A stretch of 64,000 nt of DNA from SG8-30 sp963695085 (GCA_963695085.1 CAVOFV010000001.1:1-64000), one strand, 5' to 3'. Positions 44,701-55,950 are shown, counted from the stretch's first letter. Program-made: numbers and translations. Notes: generated by a model not told the origin, from the letters alone.

Positions 44701-45609
44701 GTGCAGCAGAGCGCGGCGGACTTCACGCGCGAGGGCGTCCGCGCCTGGGATTTCGGCCGCCTGCCGCAGCAACTGGAGCGTCATGGGCAGGGTCTCAAGC
44801 TGGTGCTCTACCCCGCGATCGAGGACCGCGGCAATGCCGTGGCGCTGACCTGCCACGAGGAGCGGGCGCAGGCCGAGGCGCTCACGCGCGCCGGCGTCGT
44901 GCGGCTGCTCGCCCTGCGGCTCGAGCCGCAACTGCGGCACGTCCGCGCGGCCCTGGCCGCCGATGCGACGCTGCCATTGCTGCACCAACCGGTCGGCCCG
45001 CTGAGCGAACTCGCGACGCAGATTGCCGATCGGGCCGTGGAAAGGTCCTGCCTGGCAGGCGAGGAACCGCCGCCGCGCGACCGGGCCGCATTCGAGACGG
45101 CGGCAGAGCGCGGCCGGCCGGAACTGTACGACGAGGCCATGCGGCTTGGCGAATTGGCCCGGCGCGCACTCGAGCAACGCCGACAGGCCTTGCGGGAAAT
45201 CGACTCATTGCCCGAGGGGCTGGACAGCGCCCTGGTGGCCGACTGCCGCGAGCAGGTGCTCGGACTGCTGGGCCGGGGCTTTGTCGCCGCGACCCCTGAT
45301 CCGTGGCTGGACGCGCTGCCGAGGTTCCTGAAGGCCGCCTCGGAAAGGGCGCGGCGGCTACGTTCGGCACCGCGCAGCGGCGAAGGTCCGCAGTACGAGT
45401 TCCGGCAGTGGCACGCGACGGCCGCCACGCTGTGTGCCGAGTCCCGGCAGCGTCACGGCAGGCCCTTGCCCGCCGTGACCTTGCTGCGCTGGATGGTCGA
45501 GGAATTCGGCGTGTCGCTGTTCGCGCAGGAACTGCGAACGTCGATGCCTATCTCCGGCAAGCGCCTGGCGCGGCAACAGGAAGCCGCTCGCAGGGCGCTG
45601 CAGACCTGA
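41722..45609 (+). CDS. hrpA: ATP-dependent RNA helicase HrpA
   Basis: DEAH-box helicase; E. coli HrpA processes daa mRNA and resolves stalled or collided ribosomes. 1295 residues, full length. Walker A GETGSGKTTQ (96-105), DEAH box (193-196, IIDEAHERSLN), motif III SATID, motifs in VLATNVAETSITVPGIRAVVDSG and the QRQGRCGRVGPG arginine-finger region. A winged-helix and ratchet region follows, then the large C-terminal DUF3418 extension typical of HrpA. Starts 6 bp after phoQ; its stop codon directly abuts the stop of the convergent slipin gene. Confidence 0.96.
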   Translation: MPRMPPDTVDLDQLLLTDRARLQVLQARIEAREARGAPATRERDRWRGQLAEARARFERRLASVPDVSYPPELPVSRRIAEIRDAIMHHQVVVVCGETGSGKTTQLPKACLQAGRGLTGLIGHTQPRRIAARSVATRLACELSVPLGGAVAFKVRFAESGSEHSLVRVMTDGIVLAEVRSDPDLLRYDTLIIDEAHERSLNIDFLLGYLRRLLPRRPDLRVVVTSATIDPDSYSKFFGGAPVIEVSGRGWPIETVYRPLGADEDDDLDPGLVPGIVEAVGELRGRGDMLVFLPGEREIREAGEALARAWGEALDILPLFSRLSWPEQQRVFEPGPRQRVVLATNVAETSITVPGIRAVVDSGLARIGRYSPRSKVLRLPVEPVSQASADQRQGRCGRVGPGLCVRLYSEQEYAARERFTQPEILRTNLASVILQMEVLGLGAVDEFPFPDPPDTRLINDGYRLLQELEAVDGERRVTALGEQLARLPVDPQFARMLAGAQRCNALNEVLTLIAVLSIRDPRERPAQQRAAADERHAAFADARSDFSSLLNLWQAWQEVKAGRSGSQARRWCRENFLSASRMREWEQLRSELESIVGELGWKTGLAPAGYEAVHRALLPGLLGNVGEKTEKGDYLGARGMHFAVAADSGLRARAPKWVMAATLVETRRVYARTVAAVQPAWIETAAHHLVRRSYSEPEWLPDRGQVVARETVSLYGLTLVAGRRASFGSIDPAAARLIFVREALVHGRSRLREPFLQHNDRVRAALEQREARLRRRGVVVDEERITAFYLQHIPLRVNTVAALQAWLRRSAPRADATLRFTERDVVPPDAPQVDAREWPDTLRIGAVELPLSYRFEPGADHDGATLAVPLAALGQLEVGELEWGIPAWRHELLTALVRGLPKAVRRLLVPAPDVAARCLGALDKVPHGSFHAAAAAALTREAGVPIGVDELRAIEVDRHLRLNLRVTDETDEVVGQGRDLEALRRELRPAQQRSVQQSAADFTREGVRAWDFGRLPQQLERHGQGLKLVLYPAIEDRGNAVALTCHEERAQAEALTRAGVVRLLALRLEPQLRHVRAALAADATLPLLHQPVGPLSELATQIADRAVERSCLAGEEPPPRDRAAFETAAERGRPELYDEAMRLGELARRALEQRRQALREIDSLPEGLDSALVADCREQVLGLLGRGFVAATPDPWLDALPRFLKAASERARRLRSAPRSGEGPQYEFRQWHATAATLCAESRQRHGRPLPAVTLLRWMVEEFGVSLFAQELRTSMPISGKRLARQQEAARRALQT

Positions 45610-46371
45610 TCAGCTGCTGCCGCCCAGCGCCTTTGGCAACAGGGGCGTTATCAGGTCCATGGGCAGCGGGAAGACGATGGTCGTCGTTCCCGTCCCCGAC
45701 AGCCCGGCCAGCGTCTGCAGGTAGCGCAGCTGGATCGCGCGCGGGTCCGCACCGAGTGCGCGCGCAGCCTCAACCAGTGCGGTCGCGGCCTGTTTTTCGC
45801 CGTCGGCATGGATGACCTTGGCGCGCCGGCTACGCTCGGCCTCGGCCTGCTGGGCCATGGCGCGGATCATGCTCTCGTCGAGATCGATGTGCTTGATCTC
45901 GACGTGGGAGACCTTGATGCCCCAGATGTCGGTCGAGTCGTCGAGGATCTTCTGGACGACAGCGTTCAGCTTGTCGCGCTCCGACAGCATCTCGTCCAGC
46001 TCGTGCTGGCCAAGCACGGAGCGCAGCGTCGTCTGCGCGAGCTGGCTGGTCGCCTCGAAGGGATTCGCCACCTGGATGATCGCCTTGGCCGGGTCCACGA
46101 TGCGGAAATAGACCACCGCGTTGACCTTGACCGAGACGTTGTCGCGCGAGATGACGTCCTGCTTCGGCACGTCCAGCACGATGGTGCGCAGGTCGACACG
46201 CGTCATCTGCTGGACCACCGGGATCACGATGATCAGCCCGGGTCCCTTGATGCCGGTGAAGCGGCCAAGCGTGAAGATGACGCCACGCTCGTACTCCTTG
46301 AGGATCTTGATGGCGTTGATCAGCAACGCGACGACGAATACCGCGAACACAATCAATGGAATCTGCAGCAC
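45610..46371 (-). CDS. Slipin / stomatin-family SPFH membrane protein
   Basis: 253 residues. An N-terminal hydrophobic hairpin (about 1-22) anchors it, followed by the SPFH/Band-7 domain: KEYERGVIFTLGRFTGIKGPGLIIVIP, RVDLRTIVLDVPKQDVISRDNVSVKVNAVVYFRI and LRSVLGQHELDEMLSERD. The coiled-coil segment is AMAQQAEAERSRRAKVIHADGEKQAA. The C terminus TTTIVFPLPMDLI is typical of prokaryotic slipins. Sixteen bp downstream of nfeD; slipin-NfeD pairs are widespread and the protease partner can cleave the slipin C terminus in archaeal homologues. Confidence 0.93.
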   Translation of the reverse strand: MLQIPLIVFAVFVVALLINAIKILKEYERGVIFTLGRFTGIKGPGLIIVIPVVQQMTRVDLRTIVLDVPKQDVISRDNVSVKVNAVVYFRIVDPAKAIIQVANPFEATSQLAQTTLRSVLGQHELDEMLSERDKLNAVVQKILDDSTDIWGIKVSHVEIKHIDLDESMIRAMAQQAEAERSRRAKVIHADGEKQAATALVEAARALGADPRAIQLRYLQTLAGLSGTGTTTIVFPLPMDLITPLLPKALGGSS

Positions 46372-46387
46372 GGCTGTGCCTCCTGTA

Positions 46388-47728
46388 TCAGTCTTCCGGA
46401 TGCACGTGCAGGGTCAGGCCCTCCACGCGCCGTATTCTGACCCGCTGGCCCGCCGCCAGCGGCCGCTCGGACTCGGCGGCCCATTCCTCGCCGAAGATCT
46501 TCACACGGCCCCGGCCGGTGAAGGACTCGATCACTTCGGCGCGCGCGCCCAGCATCTGCTCCGCACCCGTCTCCACGGGCCTGCGCCTGGCCCGCGCCGC
46601 CATCCACACGGTGCCGAACATCGCCATGCCGGCCGCCGTCGCGATGCCGCCGATCACGCCCATGCTGACGCCGAAGCCGGGGGTGCCGGTGTCCATCAGG
46701 ATGATGGAGCCGATGACGAAGGCCGCCAGGCCGCCGAGACCCAATGCCCCGAAGCTGGGCGCGAACACCTCGCCGATCATCATGGCCACGCCGAGGCCGA
46801 TCAGCGCCAGCCCGGCGTAGTTGACTGACAGCACCTGCAGCGCGTACAGACCCAGCAGCAGGCAGATGGCGCCGACCACGCCGGGCAGGATGGCGCCCGG
46901 GTTGTAGCCCTCGAACATGAGCCCGTACAGACCGATGATCAGCAGCCCATAGGCGATCAGCGGGTTCGTGATGACCGCGAGCAGTTCGGTGCGCCAGTCC
47001 GGGTCGAAACGCTCGACGACGATGGCGGCGGTGTCCAGCGTGCGCTCCACGCCGCCCGCCACGAGCTTGCGGCCGTCGAGTTTCCTCAGCAGGTCGGCGA
47101 TGTCATCCGCCATCAGGTCAATGACACCCTGCTCGAGCGCCTCGCCCGCAGGCAGGCTGGCGGCGCCGCGTACGGCGGACTCGGCCCAGTCGATATTCCT
47201 GCCGCGCAACTCGGCCAGGCTGCGGATGTAGGCGACTGCGTCGTTCACGGCCTTGCGGTCCGACGCGCTGCCGGGTTCCTCGGCCTTGTCACCGTCCTTG
47301 CCCGGCGTATCCGGCGCCGGCCGCGATCCACCGATCGGCACCGGCGTGGCGGCGCCGAGGTTGGTGCCGGGCGCCATCGCCGCGACGTGACTCGCGTACA
47401 GGATGTAGGTGCCGGCGCTGGCCGCGCGGGCGCCTGACGGCGACACGAACGTCACGACCGGCACCTTCGCATTGAGGATGCCCTGGATCATGTCGCGCAT
47501 GGCGGCATCCAGGCCGCCCGGCGTGTCGATCTGCAAAATGAGCAACTGCGCGTCGCTGTCTTCCGCGCGCTCCAGCGCGCGCAGGAAGTGATCCTTGGTG
47601 GCGGGGCCGATGGCGTCCTTGACCTGCACGAGCACGACGCCACCGGCCGGCGCCGCGGGCTGTGCCTGCAGGTCGGGCAGCTGGGTGGCCGCCAGCGCCA
47701 GCAGCACCACTGCGGAAAGCGCTTTCAT
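46388..47728 (-). CDS. nfeD: NfeD-family membrane-bound serine protease (ClpP-class)
   Basis: 446 residues from ATG 47728, which has GAGGAGGG 6 nt upstream; the in-frame ATG at 47743 lacks such a site. Signal peptide (MKALSAVVLLALAATQLPDLQAQ), then a ClpP-like protease domain with QIDTPGGLDAAMRDMIQ. The nucleophile is probably S104 in ARAASAGTY and the base K159 in SDRKAVNDAVAYIRS, the Ser-Lys dyad known from PH1510. Transmembrane helices follow (about 245-380) and a C-terminal OB-fold NfeD domain (LGARAEVIES to RVKIFGEEWAAES). Pairs with the slipin gene. A TATCAT hexamer at 47753-47758 may be its -10. Confidence 0.93.
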   Translation of the reverse strand: MKALSAVVLLALAATQLPDLQAQPAAPAGGVVLVQVKDAIGPATKDHFLRALERAEDSDAQLLILQIDTPGGLDAAMRDMIQGILNAKVPVVTFVSPSGARAASAGTYILYASHVAAMAPGTNLGAATPVPIGGSRPAPDTPGKDGDKAEEPGSASDRKAVNDAVAYIRSLAELRGRNIDWAESAVRGAASLPAGEALEQGVIDLMADDIADLLRKLDGRKLVAGGVERTLDTAAIVVERFDPDWRTELLAVITNPLIAYGLLIIGLYGLMFEGYNPGAILPGVVGAICLLLGLYALQVLSVNYAGLALIGLGVAMMIGEVFAPSFGALGLGGLAAFVIGSIILMDTGTPGFGVSMGVIGGIATAAGMAMFGTVWMAARARRRPVETGAEQMLGARAEVIESFTGRGRVKIFGEEWAAESERPLAAGQRVRIRRVEGLTLHVHPED

Positions 47729-47749
47729 GGTGACCCTCCTCATGGTGTG

Positions 47750-47778
47750 TTGATGATAACAGGGTGGTCTGCTACAAG
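47750..47778 (+). promoter_or_regulatory. Probable sigma70 promoter of the metallo-beta-lactamase-fold gene
   Basis: TTGATG (47750-47755), 17-bp spacer, TACAAG (47773-47778), 35 bp before the ATG. It overlaps on the opposite strand a TATCAT hexamer (47753-47758) that may serve nfeD, so the two divergent genes could share a compact regulatory site. Confidence 0.5.
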
Positions 47779-47813
47779 CTTCGGAGAACGGCATCTGCAG
47801 GGGAGGGACGCAC

Positions 47814-48722
47814 ATGTATCGGTTCACAGACATGGTGGTGGCAGTGCTGGGCATCTGCGTGGCCGCTCCGGCGGCCGCCCAGTTGCAGGAGCCGGACTTC
47901 ACGGTCCGGGCCGAACGCCTTGGCGAGGGGTTGTACGTGCTGGTCGGACAGGGCGGCAACATAGGCGTGTCGAGCGGCGCCGACGGCACCTTCCTGATCG
48001 ACGACCAGTACGCGCCCGCCACGCCCGCCATCAACGCCGCTCTCGCGACGCTCGGTGCGGAACCGGTGCGGTTCGTACTGAACACGCACTGGCATGGCGA
48101 CCACACGGGCGGCAACGAGAATTTCGGCGAGGCCGGCGCAGTGATCGTCGCGCAGGACAATGTGCGCGGGCGCATGAGCAAGCCGCAACAGAACAGGTTC
48201 CTCGATGGCGCAACGCCGGCATCGCCCCCCGCGGCGCTGCCGGTCATTACGTTCGGCGATTCGCTGGGTCTGCACCTGAACGGCCAGACCATCCGCGCCC
48301 TGCACACGCCCCGTGCGCACACGGACGGCGACGTCATCGTGCGCTTCGACACGGCCAACGTGCTGCACGCCGGCGACTTGTTCTTCAACGGACTGTATCC
48401 GTTCATCGACGTGGATTCGGGCGGCAGCGTCGAGGGCTTGCTGGCGGCCGTCGACCTCATGCTGTCGGTGTCCGATGCGGAGACGCGCATCATTCCCGGC
48501 CACGGTCCGCTGGCGGATCGCGCCGCTTTGCTGGCTTACCGGAACATGCTGGTGGACACCAGCGCGCGGGTCCGCAGGCTGCTCGACGAAGGCCTCGGCG
48601 TCGAGCAGATCGTCGCGGCGGCACCGAACGCCGACTACGACGCAACCTGGGCGTGGGGGTTCATCACCGGCGAACGCTACCTGCGGATGCTGGTGAACCT
48701 GATGGGGCAGGCCGGCGAATAG
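47814..48722 (+). CDS. Secreted metallo-beta-lactamase-fold hydrolase
   Basis: 302 residues with a Sec signal peptide (MVVAVLGICVAAPAAAQ region, cleavage near residue 23), so periplasmic. Zinc motif HWHGDHTGG (H92, H94, D96, H97), a third His in PRAHTDGD, Asp in HAGDLFF and a last His in IIPGHGP. The pattern resembles subclass B3-like or quinoprotein-relay/SoxH-type MBL proteins more than true beta-lactamases; the substrate is unknown. GGGGAGGG lies 7 nt before the ATG. Convergent with the ALDH gene (8-bp gap). Confidence 0.88.
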   Translation: MYRFTDMVVAVLGICVAAPAAAQLQEPDFTVRAERLGEGLYVLVGQGGNIGVSSGADGTFLIDDQYAPATPAINAALATLGAEPVRFVLNTHWHGDHTGGNENFGEAGAVIVAQDNVRGRMSKPQQNRFLDGATPASPPAALPVITFGDSLGLHLNGQTIRALHTPRAHTDGDVIVRFDTANVLHAGDLFFNGLYPFIDVDSGGSVEGLLAAVDLMLSVSDAETRIIPGHGPLADRAALLAYRNMLVDTSARVRRLLDEGLGVEQIVAAAPNADYDATWAWGFITGERYLRMLVNLMGQAGE

Positions 48723-48730
48723 GCGCTGGC

Positions 48731-50257
48731 CTACAGGTCGAACCTGATCCCCTGCGCCAGCGGCATCTCGCTGGAGTAGTTGATCGTATTGGTCTGGCGC
48801 CGCATGTAGTATTTCCACGCGTCCGAGCCCGACTCGCGACCGCCGCCCGTGTCCTTCTCGCCGCCGAAGGCGCCGCCGATCTCCGCGCCCGACGTGCCGA
48901 TGTTGACGTTGGCGATGCCGCAGTCGCTGCCGGCCGCCGACAGGAAGCGCTCCGCGTGCTGCAGCCGGTCCGTGAAGATGGCCGACGACAGCCCGTAGGC
49001 GGTGTCATTCTGCATCGCGATCGCCTCCTCGAAGGTGGCGTAGGGGATCAGGTACAGGATCGGCGCGAAGGTCTCTTCCTGCACGACCGGCAGGTCGTTG
49101 CGGGCCTCGACGAGGGTCGGCTCGACATAGAACCCCGGTCCGGGCAGCAGTTTGCCGCCGCACAGGACCTTGCCGCCCTGTGCGCGGGCGGCCGCGATCG
49201 CGTCCGTGTAGCCCTGGACCGCCGCGGCATCCACCAGCGGGCCGACCAGGGTCTTCGGGTCGGACGGGTCGCCGATGCGCAGCTGGCTGTAGGCCGAGAG
49301 CAGCCGCCGCTTCATCTCGGCCATCCGCGACTCGTGCACCAGCAACCGCCGCGTCGAGGTGCAGCGCTGGCCTGCGGTGCCGACGGCGCCGAACACCACG
49401 GCCGGCACGGCGAGGTCGAGGTTGGCGAATTCGTCAACGATGATGGCGTTGTTGCCGCCAAGCTCCAGCAGGCTGCGGCCGAGCCGCGCGGCAACGCGCT
49501 GACCGACCGTACGGCCCACCGGCGTCGAACCGGTCAGGCTGACCAGCGCGACGCGGCGGTCGTCCACGAAGCGGTTGGACAGCGAGCGGTCGCCGCCGAC
49601 GAACAACTGGAACACCGGCGGCAGCTTCATCTGCGTCATGACCTCCACGCAGATGCGCTGCACGGCCACGGCCGTCAGCGGCGTCTTGTGCGAGGGCTTC
49701 CAGACGCAGGCATCGCCGCAGACAGCCGCCAGCAGTGCGTTCCAGGCCCAGACGGCGACCGGGAAATTGAAGGCAGAGATGATTCCCACCACGCCGAGCG
49801 GGTGCCACTGCTCGTACATCCGGTGCGCTGGTCGCTCGGAGTGCATGCTCAGTCCGTACAGCATGCGCGACTGGCCGACGGCAAAGTCGGCGATGTCGAT
49901 CATCTCCTGAACCTCGCCGTCGCCCTCGGCCTTGATCTTGCCCATCTCGAGGGTGACCAGGCTGCCCAGCAGGTCCTTCCTGGCGCGCAGGGCCTCGCCG
50001 ACCCGCCGCACGGCCTCGCCGCGGAGCGGGGCCGGGGCCATCCGCCATTCCGCAAAGGCCGCCGCCGCAGAGGCGACGATCCGTTCGTAATCCGCCGCGG
50101 TCGCGCCGCGGACCTTCGCAATGACCTCGCCGGTGGCGGGGTTGACCGACTCGATGAGCGGCGCCGCGTCATCGGCGAGCCAGCCTCCGTCGCCCGACCA
50201 GCATCCAGGGTTGACGTCATTCAGGCCCAGACCGGCCAGGATGTCGCGTGCCTTCAT
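48731..50257 (-). CDS. Antiquitin-type aldehyde dehydrogenase (alpha-aminoadipic semialdehyde dehydrogenase, ALDH7)
   Basis: 508 residues from ATG 50257, overlapping the upstream stop (ATGA). Catalytic C299 in GTAGQRCTSTRRL and E265 in LLELGGNN. The C terminus GAEIGGAFGGEKDTGGGRESGSDAWKYYMRRQ and final PLAQGI closely follow human ALDH7A1, which oxidises 2-aminoadipate 6-semialdehyde in lysine breakdown. Coupling with a saccharopine dehydrogenase-like gene strongly supports the same role: saccharopine or piperideine-6-carboxylate to 2-aminoadipate. Cytoplasmic. Confidence 0.93.
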   Translation of the reverse strand: MKARDILAGLGLNDVNPGCWSGDGGWLADDAAPLIESVNPATGEVIAKVRGATAADYERIVASAAAAFAEWRMAPAPLRGEAVRRVGEALRARKDLLGSLVTLEMGKIKAEGDGEVQEMIDIADFAVGQSRMLYGLSMHSERPAHRMYEQWHPLGVVGIISAFNFPVAVWAWNALLAAVCGDACVWKPSHKTPLTAVAVQRICVEVMTQMKLPPVFQLFVGGDRSLSNRFVDDRRVALVSLTGSTPVGRTVGQRVAARLGRSLLELGGNNAIIVDEFANLDLAVPAVVFGAVGTAGQRCTSTRRLLVHESRMAEMKRRLLSAYSQLRIGDPSDPKTLVGPLVDAAAVQGYTDAIAAARAQGGKVLCGGKLLPGPGFYVEPTLVEARNDLPVVQEETFAPILYLIPYATFEEAIAMQNDTAYGLSSAIFTDRLQHAERFLSAAGSDCGIANVNIGTSGAEIGGAFGGEKDTGGGRESGSDAWKYYMRRQTNTINYSSEMPLAQGIRFDL

Positions 50258-51426
50258 GATTGCGCCTCCCGCAGCCGCCGCTGGTGTCCCGCCTTGCCCT
50301 CGACCACGACCCGTGCTGACACGGACTTGTCGCTGCCCTGCGCATACCAGCGGCCGAACCGGTTGGCCAGGATCTGCGGCAGGCTGAACTGCTCCTGGCG
50401 CACGAAGCCGTGGTACTTGCCAGGCTCGGCGAGCACCAGGTCCAGTACCGCCGCGGCGCCGGCCGCGGTCGAGACCTGGATGGCCGACCACAGGCGGCCC
50501 GCGATTTCCTGAGGGTAGATCTTGTTGACGTAGTTCTCCTCGCGCAATTCCCCGTCCTGCATGCCGGCCACGGCGACATAGATGACCACCACGTCCTGCA
50601 GTGTCTGCGGCACCGCGTTCTCGAGGATGCGCTTGAGCGTGCCGCGATCCTGGTTGAGCTTCAGGTCGTTCATCAGGAGACGCATCTGCTGGCAGTGTCC
50701 CGGATAGCGCATCGTCTTGTAGTTCATCGTCTCGGCGAGATGACCGTAGGTCTCGCCCAGCGAGCCCAGGCCACCGGAGGTGTTGAAGGCCTCGTACAGG
50801 GTGCCGTCAATCTCGATCTCCTCCAGGCCTTCGAGCGGAGCCATTTCGATGGGCTGGCCGTCGGCAATCGCCATGCAGGGATTGCCGTACTCGTTGATGA
50901 GGCCCTCGGTCGACCAGGTCAGGGAGTACTTGAGGACGTTGTTCGGATGCTGCGGCAACGCGCCGACCCGCAGCTTCACGGACCGCAACTTGTCGAAATG
51001 TCTGACCAGCTCGTTGCCCGCGATCGAGACGAAACCAGGCGCAAGGCCGCACTGCGGCACGAATGCGGACTGTGCTCCCTCGGCGACGGCCCGCACCTGG
51101 CGGGTCACGTCCACGTCCTCGGTGAGGTCGAAATAGTGCATCCCGGCCTGGCGCGCCGTGCGCGCGACGCCGACGTTGCAGTAATAAGGCAGGGAGGACA
51201 TCACGGCGTCTGCCGGGTGGCTCGCGAGGTGACGCGCCACGTCGGCCTCGACGCCCGCATCCAGCTGGAATGCCTCGAGGTGCTTGAGACCGTGCGCCTT
51301 GGCGACCGACTTCGCGGTCGCGCCGTCCACGTCAGCCAGGGCAACTTCGTACAGGCCAGACTCGGCCAGCAGCCCGGAGATGAGTGCGCCGATCTTGCCG
51401 GCGCCCAGGACCAGTACCCGATGCAT
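50254..51426 (-). CDS. Saccharopine dehydrogenase family protein (lysine catabolism type)
   Basis: 390 residues from ATG 51426, with GGGAG 8 nt upstream; the open frame further upstream belongs to no homologue. N-terminal Rossmann fold VLVLGAGKIGALISGLLAESG, then AVMSSLPYYCN, the DLTEDVDVTRQV region and QCGLAPGFVSIAGNEL. The C-terminal substrate domain has ALPQHPNNVLKYSLTWSTEGLINEY. This matches glutamate-forming saccharopine dehydrogenases, and its overlap with the antiquitin gene points to lysine degradation. Saccharopine-forming activity (LKR) is not encoded in the window, so the upstream step is open. Confidence 0.88.
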   Translation of the reverse strand: MHRVLVLGAGKIGALISGLLAESGLYEVALADVDGATAKSVAKAHGLKHLEAFQLDAGVEADVARHLASHPADAVMSSLPYYCNVGVARTARQAGMHYFDLTEDVDVTRQVRAVAEGAQSAFVPQCGLAPGFVSIAGNELVRHFDKLRSVKLRVGALPQHPNNVLKYSLTWSTEGLINEYGNPCMAIADGQPIEMAPLEGLEEIEIDGTLYEAFNTSGGLGSLGETYGHLAETMNYKTMRYPGHCQQMRLLMNDLKLNQDRGTLKRILENAVPQTLQDVVVIYVAVAGMQDGELREENYVNKIYPQEIAGRLWSAIQVSTAAGAAAVLDLVLAEPGKYHGFVRQEQFSLPQILANRFGRWYAQGSDKSVSARVVVEGKAGHQRRLREAQS

Positions 51427-51544
51427 CGCGTTGTCTCCCGGCGTAAGTAATGCGGGCCCGCCGTCGGCACGGAGAATGCCTGGCACGGGCCCGCTTGCGT
51501 CGCTCAATTGTGCCAACTCGCGCGTCCACAGACCAGCACGGCTT

Positions 51545-51581
51545 GCCGCATTTTGCGGCGCACCGTGGGCCTGTGTAGGAT
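51545..51581 (+). promoter_or_regulatory. Putative promoter with overlapping inverted repeat upstream of DAHP synthase
   Basis: TTGCGG (51553-51558), 17-bp spacer, TAGGAT (51576-51581), ending 10 nt before ATG 51592. An inverted repeat GCCGCA-TTT-TGCGGC (51545-51559) covers the -35 and could be an operator for repression. Predicted leader is only a few nucleotides. Moderately supported. Confidence 0.4.
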
Positions 51582-51591
51582 GCTCGCATAC

Positions 51592-52947
51592 ATGCCTAAA
51601 ACCAATCCTCGCGGGCCCTGGTCGCCATCGAGCTGGCAGTCCCGTCCAGCGACCCAGATGCCCGTCTACGCGGACCGGGCGAGTCTCGAGCGGACCCTCG
51701 CCACGCTGGCGCGGTTGCCGCCCATCGTCGTTTCGTGGGAAATCGAGCAGCTCAAGCAGCAGCTGGCCGAGGCGCAGCGGGGTGAGCGTTTCCTGCTGCA
51801 GGGCGGCGATTGCGCCGAGAGCTTCAATGGCTGCGAATCGGACGAAATCACGCGCAAGCTCAAGATCCTGCTGCAGATGAGTCTGGTCCTGCTGCACGGC
51901 CTCAAGAAGCCCGTGATTCGCCTGGGCCGGTTCGCGGGGCAATACGCGAAACCGCGGTCGGAAGACCGCGAAACGCGCAATGGCGTGTCGTTGCCCAGCT
52001 ACCGGGGCGACATCGTGAACCGCCCCGAATTCGATGCCGTGTCGCGGGAACCAGACCCTGAACTCATGTTGCGCGGCTATGAGCGTGCGGCCCTGACCCT
52101 GAACTTCATTCGCGCTCTCGCTGATGGCGGGTTCGCCGACCTGCACCATCCCGAGTACTGGGACCTCGATTTCCTCAAGCACTCGCCACTGAAGGAGACC
52201 TACCAGCAGATTGCGTCATCGGTCGCCGACTCCCTGGATTTCTTCGAGGCGATCTCCGGCGGGCCGATCCAGGAGGCGTCCCTGGTGCGGTTCTTTTCCA
52301 GCCATGAGGCGCTGCTGCTGCCCTACGAGCAGGCGCAGACCCGTTTCATCGCGCGCCAGAGCCGCTGGTACAACCTGTCGGCGCACCTGCCATGGATCGG
52401 CCTGCGCACCGCAAGGACAGACGGCGCGCACGTCGAGTATTTCCGCGGCATCTCCAATCCGATCGCCGTCAAGGTCGGGCCGGCCATGGAACCCGCCTGG
52501 CTCACGGAACTGGTGGAGATCCTCAACCCGGAAGACGAACCGGGACGCCTGACCTTCATCCACCGTTTCGGCAGGGCACGCATCGAGAGCGTGCTGCCGG
52601 CGATGATCGACGCCGTGCGCGCCACCGGCAAGCAGGTGCTGTGGGTATGCGACCCGATGCATGGCAACACCGAGACGACCGGCAATGGCATCAAGACACG
52701 GCGCTTCGAGAACATCCTGGCCGAGGTCGAGTCAGCGTTCCGTGTCCATGAGGCGGCCGGCTCGATGCTGGGGGGCGTGCACGTAGAATTGACCGGGGAG
52801 GACGTGACCGAATGCATGGGTGGGGCGCGCGGCCTGTCCGAATCGGACCTCGAGCGCGCTTACCAGTCGACCGTGGACCCGCGTCTGAACGGCGAGCAGG
52901 CCCTGGAATTGGCGATGCTGATCACCAGGCAGCGACTTTCAAAGTGA
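51592..52947 (+). CDS. 3-deoxy-7-phosphoheptulonate (DAHP) synthase, class II
   Basis: First enzyme of the shikimate pathway: PEP plus erythrose 4-phosphate to DAHP. 451 residues from ATG 51592; ATG 51580 would add four residues. Class II (plant-like) features: WSPSSWQ start, RLPPIVVSWEIE, FLLQGGDCAESF (metal Cys), VIRLGRFAGQYAKPRS, LPSYRGDIVN, GLRTARTDGAHVEYFRGISNPIAVKVGP, VLWVCDPMHGNT, and GGVHVELTGEDVTECMGG (metal Glu). Class I AroFGH has none of these. Feedback behaviour cannot be read. It is followed by aceB after 28 bp, unrelated metabolically. Confidence 0.96.
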   Translation: MPKTNPRGPWSPSSWQSRPATQMPVYADRASLERTLATLARLPPIVVSWEIEQLKQQLAEAQRGERFLLQGGDCAESFNGCESDEITRKLKILLQMSLVLLHGLKKPVIRLGRFAGQYAKPRSEDRETRNGVSLPSYRGDIVNRPEFDAVSREPDPELMLRGYERAALTLNFIRALADGGFADLHHPEYWDLDFLKHSPLKETYQQIASSVADSLDFFEAISGGPIQEASLVRFFSSHEALLLPYEQAQTRFIARQSRWYNLSAHLPWIGLRTARTDGAHVEYFRGISNPIAVKVGPAMEPAWLTELVEILNPEDEPGRLTFIHRFGRARIESVLPAMIDAVRATGKQVLWVCDPMHGNTETTGNGIKTRRFENILAEVESAFRVHEAAGSMLGGVHVELTGEDVTECMGGARGLSESDLERAYQSTVDPRLNGEQALELAMLITRQRLSK

Positions 52948-52975
52948 ATAAGTGTTGAATTAACAAAGGATTGTA

Positions 52976-54580
<1,605 letters not shown>

Positions 54581-54650
54581 ACAGGCGTCGCGTGCGGGAA
54601 TTCAACTTCGACAATGACGGCGGCGGCGCGCCGCAGACGGGAGCACAGAA

Positions 54651-55931
<1,281 letters not shown>

Positions 55932-55950
55932 CCCTGCCCGCGGAGCCGGC

